A stretch of DNA of 57,331 nt from Lachnoclostridium sp. (GCA_015057755.1 SVDR01000004.1:1-57331), one strand, 5' to 3'. Shown: positions 42,608 through 51,335, numbered from the stretch's first letter. Notes: generated by a model from the letters alone, not told the origin. Translations and numbers: made by a program.

Positions 42608-43654
42608 TTACTTCGGAAGCCAGAATGTAAATCTGGCACCACTGTTTTCTATATTTTCTGCTTTCATATCTCCTTTATGCGCCTTCACGATTGTCTTGCA
42701 TACGGAAAGGCCGATCCCCATATTTCGTTTTGAGTCACTGACTCTTCCCTCTTCCGACTGCATACTGCCATTAAAAATCTGAGGGATCAGCCCGTCACGG
42801 ATTCCCTGTCCGTTATCCTCTACGAATACTGTTACCCATTCTTCATCTTCTTCTACACGAATCTCAATTCGAGAAGTTGTTTTTCCGTGCAGAACAGCAT
42901 TTTCCAGCAAGTTTACTAAAACCTGCTCGATCAGAATACCGTCCATGGGTGCTAAAACCAGTTCATCCGGAAGCACGATATTCACCTCAACCTCCGGAAA
43001 TCTCTTTTTCAGTTTCAGAACAGCACTTCCAATGATCTCTTCGATCATCTCCTCGACTTTATCTATCTTCGCACTGTCAGATCCATCTCCAATCCTGGTA
43101 ATGGAAAGCAAATTCTCCACAATACGGATCAGCCACTGGGCTTCCGATCGGATATCTTCCACAAACTCTTTTTTCTGCTCCAGGGAAAGTTCTTTTTCAT
43201 TTTCCAAAAGCAATGAGGAGGCTCCTACAATGGAGGTAAGCGGTGTGCGGATATCATGGGAAACAGCACGCAATAGATTTCCTCGCATTTTTTCTCTCTC
43301 GACTTCCAGTCGAATCTGCTCTTTTTCTTTAATCTGTGTTGTCAATGCGCTGACCACAGCCGCAACCGCCAGCATCGCCACAAACGTAAGCGGATAACCG
43401 GTCAAACTGAAGTTAAGTTCAAAATACGGATATGTAAAAACATAGTTTACACCAACTACCGCGATCATGGATGCCAGTACACCATAGGCATATCCTTCCG
43501 TAAATCGTGAAACCAACACCACTGCCAATACAAAGATCAGCGGTACATGATTATCCGATTCCGAAAAATCCTGTATCCAAAAACAAAAGACCGCCGCAAT
43601 TGCCAGAATGCCAAAGGTGATCATACTGTTTTTTAATAGATGTTTCGCTTTCAA
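42608..43654 (-). CDS. sensor histidine kinase with DUF4118, truncated KdpD-like
   Basis: A 348-residue kinase made only of the KdpD membrane module (DUF4118, four segments within residues 10-105), a short linker and the HisKA/HATPase region. The phospho-acceptor is His133 (AVSHDIRTPL); the N box is NLLENAVLHG, and DNGQGI and GIGLSVCKTIV complete the ATP lid. The large N-terminal KdpD and universal-stress-protein domains of full KdpD (about 400 residues) are absent. It is therefore a short KdpD variant that probably senses something other than through the missing cytosolic domain. Confidence 0.92.
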   Translation of the reverse strand: MKAKHLLKNSMITFGILAIAAVFCFWIQDFSESDNHVPLIFVLAVVLVSRFTEGYAYGVLASMIAVVGVNYVFTYPYFELNFSLTGYPLTFVAMLAVAAVVSALTTQIKEKEQIRLEVEREKMRGNLLRAVSHDIRTPLTSIVGASSLLLENEKELSLEQKKEFVEDIRSEAQWLIRIVENLLSITRIGDGSDSAKIDKVEEMIEEIIGSAVLKLKKRFPEVEVNIVLPDELVLAPMDGILIEQVLVNLLENAVLHGKTTSRIEIRVEEDEEWVTVFVEDNGQGIRDGLIPQIFNGSMQSEEGRVSDSKRNMGIGLSVCKTIVKAHKGDMKAENIENSGARFTFWLPK

Positions 43655-43689
43655 ATACGATTACTCCTTGTTAAGTCATATTATGAAAC

Positions 43690-43698
43690 ATTATACCA
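43690..43698 (-). promoter_or_regulatory. extended -10 promoter of the two-component operon
   Basis: TGGTATAAT on the minus strand, about 40 bases before the kinase start; no good -35 is visible. Confidence 0.45.
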
Positions 43699-43754
43699 CA
43701 GAAACATGCTAAATTTCTGCTAAGAAGATTTTTATATTTATTTTTTTCTCGTTC

Positions 43755-43783
43755 TTGATGGTATATTTTTTGAGTGCTATAAT
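43755..43783 (+). promoter_or_regulatory. promoter of the DUF1576 gene
   Basis: TTGATG (43755-43760), a 17-bp spacer and TATAAT (43778-43783). It shares a 163-bp divergent region with the two-component operon. Confidence 0.65.
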
Positions 43784-43817
43784 ATTAAGGAAATAAACAC
43801 GGATCGGAGACATACTT

Positions 43818-45290
43818 ATGACAAAAAAACATATAAGCAACAGTATGATCATCAATGGAATTGCATTTGGCTTTTCTGCTGCGTTTTTAATCTCTGCTTT
43901 GATCGCGGCTTTTTATACAGGAGAATGGGGCTCTGTTTTATCCAACTGGTATCTGATCCTGATCTCTCCGTGTCCTCTGGTTACCGATTATTTTGAGATC
44001 GGAGGTCTTGCCAGCGCGATGTTAAATGCCGGTGCCTGCGGTATGGCATGTTTTCTGACCATGATCCTCATAAAAGGCGATTCGCATCCGAATACTCTGG
44101 CCGGTTATTTTCTGGTTGTCGCACATTGTTTTTACGGATTGAACTTTTTAAACATGTGGCCTTGTTTTCTGGCACCGTTCCTGTATCTCAGGATGAAAAA
44201 ACTGGATTTTAAAAACAATCTCCACGTTTGTATGTTCGCGACCTCCTTCGGTCCGTTTATCAGTGAATTTTTATTCCGCTATACGCAGGGAGATGCATTC
44301 CGCTTTGGTGAAGCTTCCCTGACTGCTTCGGGTATCGCTCTGGCGATCGTTTTTTCTCTTTCGATCGGATTCATCATTCCGGCGATTCTCCCTGGAGCAA
44401 AAGCATGGCATAAGGGTTATAACCTTTACAACGGCGGTCTGGCTTTCGGTGTGTTTGGTTTCTTCATTTTTAATTTCATGTACAAAACCATGGGCATCAC
44501 TCCTCCGGAGACGCTGCACCAGACCAACGCCATTTATGAAAGCTTCGGACACAGCTATCATCTTTATGCAACCATTTTCTTCCTGATCGTCTTCGCGGCC
44601 TGCATCGGATTCGGTTATTTCCTGAACGGAAAATCATTCCGCGGATACAGCAGCTTATTAAAAGACACCGGATTTGCAACGGATTTTGCGGACAAGTATG
44701 GAATGGCGGTCTGCCTGATCAATATTGGTGTTTACGGAATCACTTTCCTGATCTACATCAATCTGATCACAATCTTCACTCCAGGTGCCGGTTTTACCGG
44801 ACCGACCATCGGAGTGATCCTGGCAGCTCTGACTTTTACAGCCATCGGTCAGCATCCGAAAAACGTATGGCCGATCCTGGCCGGTTATGTGCTTCTCTAC
44901 CTGATAACCATGGGTTTCTGTCAGTTAAACGGACGTGACATTACCTGGTCTGTTTCCACTCAGGGATATATCAACGGTGTAGCTTTCGCCACAGGCCTCT
45001 GCCCGATTGTCGGACGCTACGGTGTCCGCGCCGGAATTGCTGCCGGTCTGATGTGCGCTTCCATGTGTACGGCAACCCGTGATCTCCACGGCGGCTTCGT
45101 TCTGTATAACGGCGGTTTCACAGCCGGCATCACGGCGCTGATCCTGCTTCCGATCCTGGAACATTACATTCCATCTGCACGTGAGGAGTTAAAACCGCAG
45201 AACATGCAGTCTATGATCGCCTTAGTAGAAAATATCAAACCGCGTTCAAAAAAATATACGAAAAATACAAAGCATACCACTTTCGAATAA
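43818..45290 (+). CDS. DUF1576 family multi-pass membrane protein
   Basis: A 490-residue protein with about twelve hydrophobic segments and a basic C-terminal tail (PRSKKYTKNTKHT). I recognise it as DUF1576, which has no known function. Conserved-looking blocks include PCPLVTDYFEIGG-type sequence near residues 53-66, AWHKGYNLYNGGLAFGVFGF near 195 and HGGFVLYNGGFTAGITALIL near the end, suggesting an internal repeat (YNGGxxxG). It is divergent from the KdpDE-like pair, which may control it. A GGAG site precedes the ATG. Confidence 0.85.
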   Translation: MTKKHISNSMIINGIAFGFSAAFLISALIAAFYTGEWGSVLSNWYLILISPCPLVTDYFEIGGLASAMLNAGACGMACFLTMILIKGDSHPNTLAGYFLVVAHCFYGLNFLNMWPCFLAPFLYLRMKKLDFKNNLHVCMFATSFGPFISEFLFRYTQGDAFRFGEASLTASGIALAIVFSLSIGFIIPAILPGAKAWHKGYNLYNGGLAFGVFGFFIFNFMYKTMGITPPETLHQTNAIYESFGHSYHLYATIFFLIVFAACIGFGYFLNGKSFRGYSSLLKDTGFATDFADKYGMAVCLINIGVYGITFLIYINLITIFTPGAGFTGPTIGVILAALTFTAIGQHPKNVWPILAGYVLLYLITMGFCQLNGRDITWSVSTQGYINGVAFATGLCPIVGRYGVRAGIAAGLMCASMCTATRDLHGGFVLYNGGFTAGITALILLPILEHYIPSAREELKPQNMQSMIALVENIKPRSKKYTKNTKHTTFE

Positions 45291-45304
45291 AACCCGATAC
45301 AATA

Positions 45305-45354
45305 TCAAAAAACGTTTGCGTTCCGGTCGGATGACCGGAGGCAAACGTTTTCTT
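45305..45354. terminator. bidirectional terminator
   Basis: AAAACGTTTGC (45309-45319) pairs with GCAAACGTTTT (45341-45351), with a second stem CCGGTC/GACCGG inside the loop. Confidence 0.85.
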
Positions 45355-46061
45355 TATCTTTGTTCAATATTTGTCACATATAAAATGCCGTCTTCTACGC
45401 GGAACTTCACTTCATATCCGGCAAATTCCATTCCGTAGATCCGTTCCGGATCATTCTGGTATGACGGTCTCGGATCATGAGCCAGAACGGATTTTAGTGC
45501 CTCCCGCTTCTCTTCTGCCACCACAGCTAAAACTTCATCCGAAATTTCCACCTGCAGGCCATACTCTTTTGTCTGATCCGTAAAACCGCCGGAAGCTTCC
45601 GGATGACTGTCTGCAAACGGAAGATACGGTTTAATATCGTAGATCGGAGTTCCATCCATCAGATCGGCTCCTGTCACATGCAGCACCGGGCCCCTGTCCG
45701 TATGCAGCTCCACCTTTTCAAGCTTCACGCAGGAAAGTCCGACCGCATTGGGGCGGAACGGAGATCGTGTCGCAAAGACTCCCACGCGCTTATTTCCTCC
45801 CAGTCTCGGCGGGCGAACTGTCGGAGACCAGTCTTTTCTTACCGCTTCTGAAAACTCCCATAAAAGCCAGATATGGGAAAACTCTTCAATTCCGCGAAAT
45901 GCGTCCGGATTGCGGTATTCCGGCTCAAATACAATTTCCGCTTTCAGTGTTTCCACCAGACCGCTCTGTCTGGGAATCCCAAACTTCGTCGGAAAATCCG
46001 TATGAATGCGGGCAATTATATGAAATGCCCGCTCATTGTCCTGTTTTTTCATCTCTTCCAT
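45354..46061 (-). CDS. trmO: tRNA (N6-threonylcarbamoyladenosine37-N6)-methyltransferase TrmO
   Basis: A 235-residue TrmO/TsaA protein that methylates t6A37 of threonine tRNAs. Characteristic blocks are FPTKFGIPRQSGLV near residue 23, FSHIWLLWEF, FATRSPFRPNAVGLSCVKL near 96, and DLMDGTPIYDIKPYLPFAD near 133. The C-terminal extension has RPSYQNDPERIYGM. It starts 5 bases after the dehydrogenase stop, so it is the distal gene of the patatin-dehydrogenase-trmO transcript. Confidence 0.93.
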   Translation of the reverse strand: MEEMKKQDNERAFHIIARIHTDFPTKFGIPRQSGLVETLKAEIVFEPEYRNPDAFRGIEEFSHIWLLWEFSEAVRKDWSPTVRPPRLGGNKRVGVFATRSPFRPNAVGLSCVKLEKVELHTDRGPVLHVTGADLMDGTPIYDIKPYLPFADSHPEASGGFTDQTKEYGLQVEISDEVLAVVAEEKREALKSVLAHDPRPSYQNDPERIYGMEFAGYEVKFRVEDGILYVTNIEQR

Positions 46062-46066
46062 ATGCG

Positions 46067-47128
46067 CTATCCCAGTTTTGCCACGATCGCGTCGCCCACC
46101 TGAGAAGTCGATGCATTACCTCCGATATCCGGAGTCATGTATACACCATCCACTAAAACAGCTTCAATGGCATCCAGCACTTTCTTGCCCCAGTCTTCAT
46201 GGCCAAAGAAATCCAGCATCTGAGAAATCGCCCAAACGGAAGCCATCGGGTTCGAAATGCCCTGTCCCGCAATATCCGGTGCAGAACCGTGGATCGGCTC
46301 AAACATAGACGGGAATGTGCGCTCCGGATTGAGATTCGCACCCGCTGCCAGACCCATTCCGCCGGAAATAGCCGCGCCAAGGTCTGTAAGAATATCGCCA
46401 AACAGATTGCTCGTCACCACAACCTCAAAACGTTTCGGATCTTTTACCATAAACATCGCTGCCGCGTCTACCAGCAGGCTTCTGGTCTCTACATCCGGAT
46501 ATTCTCTGCTGACCTCTTTAAAAATCTGATCCCAGAATACCATCGAATAGTTTAATGCATTTCCTTTGCTGATGCTGGTCAGGCTGCGCTTCTCTTTTCT
46601 TGCCACCTCAAACGCATAACGGATAATACGCTCACATCCTTTTCGTGAGAATACTCCGTCCTGGATCACGACTTCATTCGGCTTATTTTTAAACAGCCAG
46701 CTTCCGCTTCCCGCATATTCTCCTTCACTGTTTTCACGGATAAAGGTCATATTGATCTCCTCACGTTCCACACCTGCGAGCGGACACGGAGCACCTTTTA
46801 ACAATTTCACCGGTCTGAGATTTACATACTGGTCGAAGTTTTTGCGGATTGTTAAAAGCAGGTCCCAGAGGGAAATATGGTCCGGAACTCCCGGATATCC
46901 GACTGCGCCGAGATAGATCGCGTCAAATTTCTCCAAAATCTCGATACCGTCCTCCGGCATCATTTTTCCGGTCTTCAGATAATACTCACATCCCCACGGG
47001 AACCAGGTATCTTCAATCTGAAATGTACCGTCCAGCTCTGCCACACGTTTTAATACCTTCACACCTTCTGTCAACACTTCCGGACCGACACCGTCTCCCG
47101 GGATTACGGCAATTTTGTATGTCTTCAT
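46067..47128 (-). CDS. tartrate/D-malate dehydrogenase-type isocitrate dehydrogenase family enzyme
   Basis: A 353-residue member of the isocitrate/isopropylmalate dehydrogenase family: PGDGVGPEV near the N-terminus, SLWDLLLTIRKNFDQYVNLRPVKLL near 84, RENSEGEYAGSG, and the metal site in VVVTSNLFGDILTDLGAA. The SLW(x)LLL-IR(x)FDQYVN stretch favours tartrate dehydrogenase/D-malate dehydrogenase over LeuB. It oxidises and decarboxylates a 2-hydroxy diacid using NAD+. The start at 47128 follows AGGAGG and overlaps the patatin stop by four bases (ATGA). Confidence 0.88.
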   Translation of the reverse strand: MKTYKIAVIPGDGVGPEVLTEGVKVLKRVAELDGTFQIEDTWFPWGCEYYLKTGKMMPEDGIEILEKFDAIYLGAVGYPGVPDHISLWDLLLTIRKNFDQYVNLRPVKLLKGAPCPLAGVEREEINMTFIRENSEGEYAGSGSWLFKNKPNEVVIQDGVFSRKGCERIIRYAFEVARKEKRSLTSISKGNALNYSMVFWDQIFKEVSREYPDVETRSLLVDAAAMFMVKDPKRFEVVVTSNLFGDILTDLGAAISGGMGLAAGANLNPERTFPSMFEPIHGSAPDIAGQGISNPMASVWAISQMLDFFGHEDWGKKVLDAIEAVLVDGVYMTPDIGGNASTSQVGDAIVAKLG

Positions 47129-47988
47129 CTTTCGTCCTCCTTCATCCATGCTTTTATCTGTTCCAGACACTCGAACGCATCGCTGCGGCCTCGTTCATAG
47201 GTACGGATAATCTCTTTTTCGTCGTGGCTCATGCGCCCGATCTCCAATGGCCATTTCGGCCGGATCACAAAGCACTTGCCTTCTTCCTCCAACTTTGTGA
47301 TCTCTTCCACCGTCCGGTTGTATTCTTCCGGCCGTCTCTCCAGGCACTTCACAAATTTCGGATACTTGCGATAAAACAAACGGGCAAGTCCGCGCTTCTC
47401 CGGCTTTTTTCGATAATCAGCCGGTCTCGTCAGAACAACCACGTTTTTCTCATATCCCATGTCCATAAATGCGCGGACCGGAATACTGTCGCTGCATCCG
47501 CCATCCAGCAGTTTCATCCCATCCTGTTCCACAATATGAGAAACATAAGGCATGGACGCGGAAGCACGCAGGTATTCAATCTCTTTTACCATATCGTTCA
47601 TACGGATGTATTCAGGCTCTCCGGTCTCTAAATTGGTGCAGACCAGGTAGAACGGTGTTTTCGAACGAAGGAATGCCTCATTATCATACGGATCCAACTG
47701 TTCCGGAATCGTGTGATAACAAAACTCATTGCCCACCAGATCACCGGTTGTCAGCAAACTGTAAAAACTCATACACCGCTTATCTTTGCAATATTTTTTG
47801 TTGTAACGAATGGTTCTGCCAGCCTGTCCGGAAATAAAGGAACAGCCACAGATCGCGCCCATTGAGACACCGATCACTCCGTCAAAACCGATTCCCTGTT
47901 CCATAAATACGTCTAAAACTCCGGCTGTATACATGCCGCGCATCGCACCGCCTTCCAGCACCAGTCCAACCTTCTTTTCCTGAGCCAT
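47125..47988 (-). CDS. patatin-like phospholipase family protein
   Basis: A 287-residue serine acyl hydrolase of the patatin family (RssA/YjjU type). The oxyanion block is GGAMRGMYTAGV at 13-24, the nucleophile Ser42 is in GVSMGA, and the catalytic Asp is in LLDGGCSDS. It likely releases fatty acids from phospholipids, although bacterial members are often of unknown substrate. It is the first gene of an operon with the tartrate/malate dehydrogenase and trmO. Confidence 0.92.
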   Translation of the reverse strand: MAQEKKVGLVLEGGAMRGMYTAGVLDVFMEQGIGFDGVIGVSMGAICGCSFISGQAGRTIRYNKKYCKDKRCMSFYSLLTTGDLVGNEFCYHTIPEQLDPYDNEAFLRSKTPFYLVCTNLETGEPEYIRMNDMVKEIEYLRASASMPYVSHIVEQDGMKLLDGGCSDSIPVRAFMDMGYEKNVVVLTRPADYRKKPEKRGLARLFYRKYPKFVKCLERRPEEYNRTVEEITKLEEEGKCFVIRPKWPLEIGRMSHDEKEIIRTYERGRSDAFECLEQIKAWMKEDER

Positions 47989-48076
47989 TTCTATACCCTC
48001 CTTCGCAAGCCCTGCTCTGCTTCTATTCTAGCACCGGAAATACAGGACCGTCAACTGCGTGAACACAGGAAAAATA

Positions 48077-48116
48077 AAGGGGAGCCTGTACCTCTTATCA
48101 AGTACAAACTCCCCAT
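48077..48116 (-). terminator. terminator of the FeoB-associated microprotein gene
   Basis: GGGGAG (48079-48084) with CTCCCC (48109-48114), plus an inner TGTAC/GTACA stem, is followed on the minus strand by TTTATTTTT. Confidence 0.75.
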
Positions 48117-48145
48117 TCTTTCTATCTAAGACTATATCTTTTGAA

Positions 48146-48271
48146 CTATAGAGCTCCTCTGCAGCCACAACTGCAGCTGCAGTCGCCGCCCTTCCGAAAT
48201 CTTTTTGTAGAGGATTTCAATGCATACCATGCGGAAACAATTACAACTAATGCGAATACAGAACTTGTCAT
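48146..48271 (-). CDS. FeoB-associated Cys-rich membrane microprotein
   Basis: A 41-residue protein: one membrane helix (residues 4-18), a basic stretch KSSTKRFRKGG, and a cysteine cluster CSCSCGC (Cys31, 33, 35, 37). This is the architecture of the FeoB-associated Cys-rich family, small partners of the ferrous iron transporter. AAAGGAGG lies 8 bases before the ATG. No feoA or feoB is nearby, so it is an orphan copy. It has its own promoter overlapped by an inverted repeat resembling a DtxR/IdeR-type metal box, and its own terminator. Confidence 0.82.
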   Translation of the reverse strand: MTSSVFALVVIVSAWYALKSSTKRFRKGGDCSCSCGCRGAL

Positions 48272-48292
48272 ATGGTGATCCTCCTTTATCTT

Positions 48293-48316
48293 TATAGTTA
48301 GCTTTTTCTAACTATA
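48293..48316. promoter_or_regulatory. candidate metal-repressor operator
   Basis: TATAGTTAG (48293-48301) and CTAACTATA (48308-48316) form a perfect 9-bp inverted repeat with a 6-bp spacer, spanning the predicted transcription start. GTTAG/CTAAC half-sites resemble DtxR-family boxes. Metal control fits the gene it precedes but is inferred. Confidence 0.5.
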
Positions 48317-48344
48317 TAATACCATACCTGTTTCTATATTGCAA
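48316..48344 (-). promoter_or_regulatory. promoter of the FeoB-associated microprotein gene
   Basis: TTGCAA (48344-48339), a 17-bp spacer and TATTAT (48321-48316). Confidence 0.6.
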
Positions 48345-48369
48345 GTAATTTTAGTAATAATTCCTATTT

Positions 48370-49893
48370 TTATTCCACTAATTTATTTAATTCATCCACG
48401 TAAGCGGTTTCATCTGCCTTTTGATGAGTAGCTTTCGAAGCATACTGGTTAACCGCAAGCTGTGACTTCTTGATGGCGCGCATCGTTCCTGCACCTCCGA
48501 TACAGCCGCCCGGACAAGCCATTCCTTCCAGAAGATATCCATTGTATTTTCCGGCCTTCGCCATGGTCATCAGCTTTCTGCATTCGCCAAGTCCTTCTGC
48601 GCGCTCCACCTTTACCTCAAGATCCGGATACCGGTTTTTCAGCACATTTACCACAGCTGTTGCCACGCCTCCGGATACTGCAAAATTACGTCCATCCGTC
48701 GAAGCATCGCTGACTCCGCCCGGATCTTCCTGGATATTTTCAATATCCACATGTCGGGCATCAAAGATACCGTCCATCTCCTCGAATGTCAGAACAAAAT
48801 CCACATCGCTTCGGATATCGTCTCTCATGGCTTCCAGTTTTTTCGCCGCGCACGGTCCGACAAAGACAACTTTCGCATTGGGCTGCTGATGTTTGATCAG
48901 ACGCGCAGTCAGAGTCATCGGTGTCAGAGCCATAGAAATACATTTTGCCTGCTCCGGAAATAGCTTTTTCGCCATCATTGCCCAGGCCGGACAACAGGAA
49001 GTCGCCATAAACGGAACCTTTTCCGGAACTTCCGTTGCAAAATCCTCTGCTTCCTGAACGGTACATAAATCTGCACCCACTGCGACTTCAAAGACATCGG
49101 CAAAACCGAGCTGTTTCATAGCCGCACGCAGTTTTCCCGGAGTCACCTTCGGTCCAAACTGACCGACAAATGCAGGTGCAACCGCCGCATACACGCGCTC
49201 ACCGGACTGGATCGCCCGGATCACCTGAAAAATCTGCGATTTATCTGCAATGGCTCCAAACGGACAGTTTACCAGACACTGTCCGCAGGACACGCAGCGG
49301 TCCGGGTCGATTTCTGCCCGGCCGTTTTCATCTGATTTAATGGCATCGACGCCACAGGCAAATGCACATGGACGCTCCTGCTTAATGATCGCATGGTACT
49401 GGCACACTTTCACGCACTGACCACATTTGATGCATTTTTCCTGGTCGATCATGGAACGTCCTGTATTGGTGTCAAGAGACACAGCTCCCGTCGGACAAAC
49501 TTCCACACACGGATGTGCCAGACATCTCTGACAGGCCTCTGTCACCATGACCTTCTTTTCCGGACAGGCGTTGCATGCAAATTTGATCACGTTCACAAGC
49601 GGAGGCGTATAATAAGTCTCAGGCTTGTCTGCATCTTCAATATTCGCGGAAAGCGGCGCATGTTCAGACGCCTTCCTGCAGGGAAGTCCCATCGCCAGAC
49701 GGAGACGCTCACCGACGATCGCACGCTCTAAAAATACATCATGACGAAAATTTCCCACCTCGCCCGGTATGATTTTATACGGAAGTTCTTCGATTCTCTT
49801 GTCAATCGGCCACTCTGTATGATACGCCATACGGGCTACCTCGCGGAATATTCTATGGCGGATTCCTTTAATTCTCGTTTCGATTCCTCTCAT
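48370..49893 (-). CDS. monomeric [FeFe] hydrogenase, group B-like, with N-terminal 4Fe-4S domains
   Basis: A 507-residue cytosolic iron-only hydrogenase or hydrogenase-like protein. Ferredoxin-like clusters are predicted from Cys sets between 107 and 134, 154-164 and 200-210 (CIKCGQCVKVC, CVSCGQCLVNC). The H-cluster domain has L1 TSCCPAW (Cys300/301), L2 GPCAAKK (Cys348) and L3 EGMACPGGCIGGAG (Cys460, Cys464). TSCCP instead of TSCSP is the mark of group B enzymes, whose physiological direction is poorly known. It probably couples to ferredoxin. No maturation genes (hydEFG) are in the window. AGGAG lies about 12 bases before the ATG. Confidence 0.9.
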   Translation of the reverse strand: MRGIETRIKGIRHRIFREVARMAYHTEWPIDKRIEELPYKIIPGEVGNFRHDVFLERAIVGERLRLAMGLPCRKASEHAPLSANIEDADKPETYYTPPLVNVIKFACNACPEKKVMVTEACQRCLAHPCVEVCPTGAVSLDTNTGRSMIDQEKCIKCGQCVKVCQYHAIIKQERPCAFACGVDAIKSDENGRAEIDPDRCVSCGQCLVNCPFGAIADKSQIFQVIRAIQSGERVYAAVAPAFVGQFGPKVTPGKLRAAMKQLGFADVFEVAVGADLCTVQEAEDFATEVPEKVPFMATSCCPAWAMMAKKLFPEQAKCISMALTPMTLTARLIKHQQPNAKVVFVGPCAAKKLEAMRDDIRSDVDFVLTFEEMDGIFDARHVDIENIQEDPGGVSDASTDGRNFAVSGGVATAVVNVLKNRYPDLEVKVERAEGLGECRKLMTMAKAGKYNGYLLEGMACPGGCIGGAGTMRAIKKSQLAVNQYASKATHQKADETAYVDELNKLVE

Positions 49894-50002
49894 TCTTCAC
49901 AATCTCCTATTTCAATACCAATCACTTCTACAATAAAACTATAACCATCTTTCCGGTTCGGTACAATCGTAAAACGATGGTTCCTCTGGAAATCCTTGCA
50001 TG

Positions 50003-50032
50003 AAAAAAGGCCTCCATACAGGAGACCTTTTC
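50003..50032 (-). terminator. terminator of the AEC transporter gene
   Basis: AAAAGG-CCTCC pairs with GGAG-ACCTTTT just past the stop codon at 50037, with a U-rich minus-strand end. Confidence 0.65.
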
Positions 50033-50036
50033 AGTC

Positions 50037-50951
50037 TTATACAAGTAATGTAACGATCGGGATCGAGATCATCGAAAGAAGAACACTCGTCAGTACGATC
50101 TTGGTTCCATACACCGCGTCTGCACCGTACTTTTGCGCCAGCAAAGCTGTCGTACTTCCCGCAGGCATCGCAGTCAGGATCACACCGCACGCCACCAGTA
50201 CATCATTGGCACCGAGGGCTTTCATAAACACCAGTGCAAAGATCGGTAATACTGCAAGACGGATAAAGCCATAATAAATAATGCTCCAGTCTTTGAACGA
50301 ATCCAGCGTCAGAGCTGTCAGCATGCTTCCGATCAGCAGCATGGAGATCGGAGTTGTGCAGTTTCCGAGTCCGGTCAGTGCTTTCTGCGCAAACTCCGGA
50401 ATCGGTACCTGTACCGCTGCCTGGATCAGTCCCAGATAAACCGCGATCATACACGGGTTCATCAATACCTTCAATAAAGCCTTTGTCTTATTTTCCGATT
50501 CTTTACTGAAAATTGAAATTCCGGCTGTCCACATAAAAATACGGTTTGGAATAATGAAGATCGCAGCCAGAACAAGACCTTCTTCTCCTAAAATGGAAGA
50601 TACGATCGGAAGTCCGAGAAATCCACAGTTATTAACCAGTGTCGCATACTGTAAAATACTCTTTTTCTCATTGGGATAACGGCTGTATACAAACTTACCT
50701 AACAGCCATCCGGTTCCACAGATTGCAAAGGACAATGCCAGACAGAAGGAAGCTTCTTTGATAAAATCGACCGTCAGTTTCATATTGAACGAATTAAACA
50801 CCATGCAAGGCATCGTAATCTGCAATACAAAATCTGTCAGCTTTACTTCCGTCGGTTTATCAATAATATTTTTCTTCTTACAGTAAAATCCCACACACAT
50901 GTAAATCAGCATTAATGCCTGCGTGGAAAGCATCTTTAAAAAACTATCCAT
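50037..50951 (-). CDS. AEC family transporter (auxin efflux carrier-like)
   Basis: A 304-residue membrane protein with about ten segments and the internal symmetry of the AEC family: an N-terminal repeat with VKLTDFVLQITMPCMVFNSF and a C-terminal repeat with LALVFMKALGANDVLVACGVILTAMPAGSTTALLAQKYG. Bacterial members export or import malate and other organic acids; the substrate is not determinable. It appears monocistronic. Confidence 0.92.
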   Translation of the reverse strand: MDSFLKMLSTQALMLIYMCVGFYCKKKNIIDKPTEVKLTDFVLQITMPCMVFNSFNMKLTVDFIKEASFCLALSFAICGTGWLLGKFVYSRYPNEKKSILQYATLVNNCGFLGLPIVSSILGEEGLVLAAIFIIPNRIFMWTAGISIFSKESENKTKALLKVLMNPCMIAVYLGLIQAAVQVPIPEFAQKALTGLGNCTTPISMLLIGSMLTALTLDSFKDWSIIYYGFIRLAVLPIFALVFMKALGANDVLVACGVILTAMPAGSTTALLAQKYGADAVYGTKIVLTSVLLSMISIPIVTLLV

Positions 50952-51033
50952 ATGTTTCCCCTTACTCTTCTGAACAGATTATAAATTTATACTCCGTTGT
51001 TGTCTGATACATTTCATTATAACATTTCCCATA

Positions 51034-51075
51034 GAAAAAAGGAATCGTCAAATCATTGAAACGATTCCTTTTCTC
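51034..51075 (-). terminator. terminator of the SASP gene
   Basis: AAGGAATCGT (51039-51048) pairs with ACGATTCCTT (51061-51070), with T-rich flanks on both sides. It lies just past the SASP stop codon. Confidence 0.8.
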
Positions 51076-51077
51076 TA

Positions 51078-51281
51078 TTATTCAGCATTTTTTGCTGCCA
51101 TTTCACGTTTTCTTTTTGTAACCAACCCGCCGATCCGACCGCTTTCCTTTGATGTCAGGCTTCGCCAGCCATTTGCGATCACCTTATCTGCCAGGCCCAG
51201 TTCCGTGGCGATCTCGAACTTCAAACGTTCCTCCGGCTTTAGATTATTTGGATCAATCGGTTCCTGTTTCTTCTTGGTCAT
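51078..51281 (-). CDS. small acid-soluble spore protein, alpha/beta type
   Basis: A 67-residue SASP that would coat and protect spore DNA. The GPR protease site region is LKFEIATELGL near residues 20-30, and the second conserved block is SLTSKESGRIGGLVTKR near 41-57. The N-terminal part is longer and more charged than in Bacillus Ssp proteins, as is usual in clostridial forms. AGGAGG precedes the ATG. It is strong evidence that the organism sporulates. Confidence 0.9.
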   Translation of the reverse strand: MTKKKQEPIDPNNLKPEERLKFEIATELGLADKVIANGWRSLTSKESGRIGGLVTKRKREMAAKNAE

Positions 51282-51306
51282 GATTATTTTCCTCCTCGAA
51301 TCACTG

Positions 51307-51335
51307 CCTATGTTCTATTTATACTGACAGTATGC
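51307..51335 (-). promoter_or_regulatory. candidate SigG-like promoter of the SASP gene
   Basis: GCATA (51335-51331), an 18-bp spacer and CATAGG (51312-51307). The -35 fits forespore promoters, but the -10 is weak. Confidence 0.3.

Noticed and set aside
46849..47631. 260-residue plus-strand frame across the dehydrogenase and patatin genes
   Set aside because: It crosses two well-supported genes on the other strand and shows no protein-like pattern.
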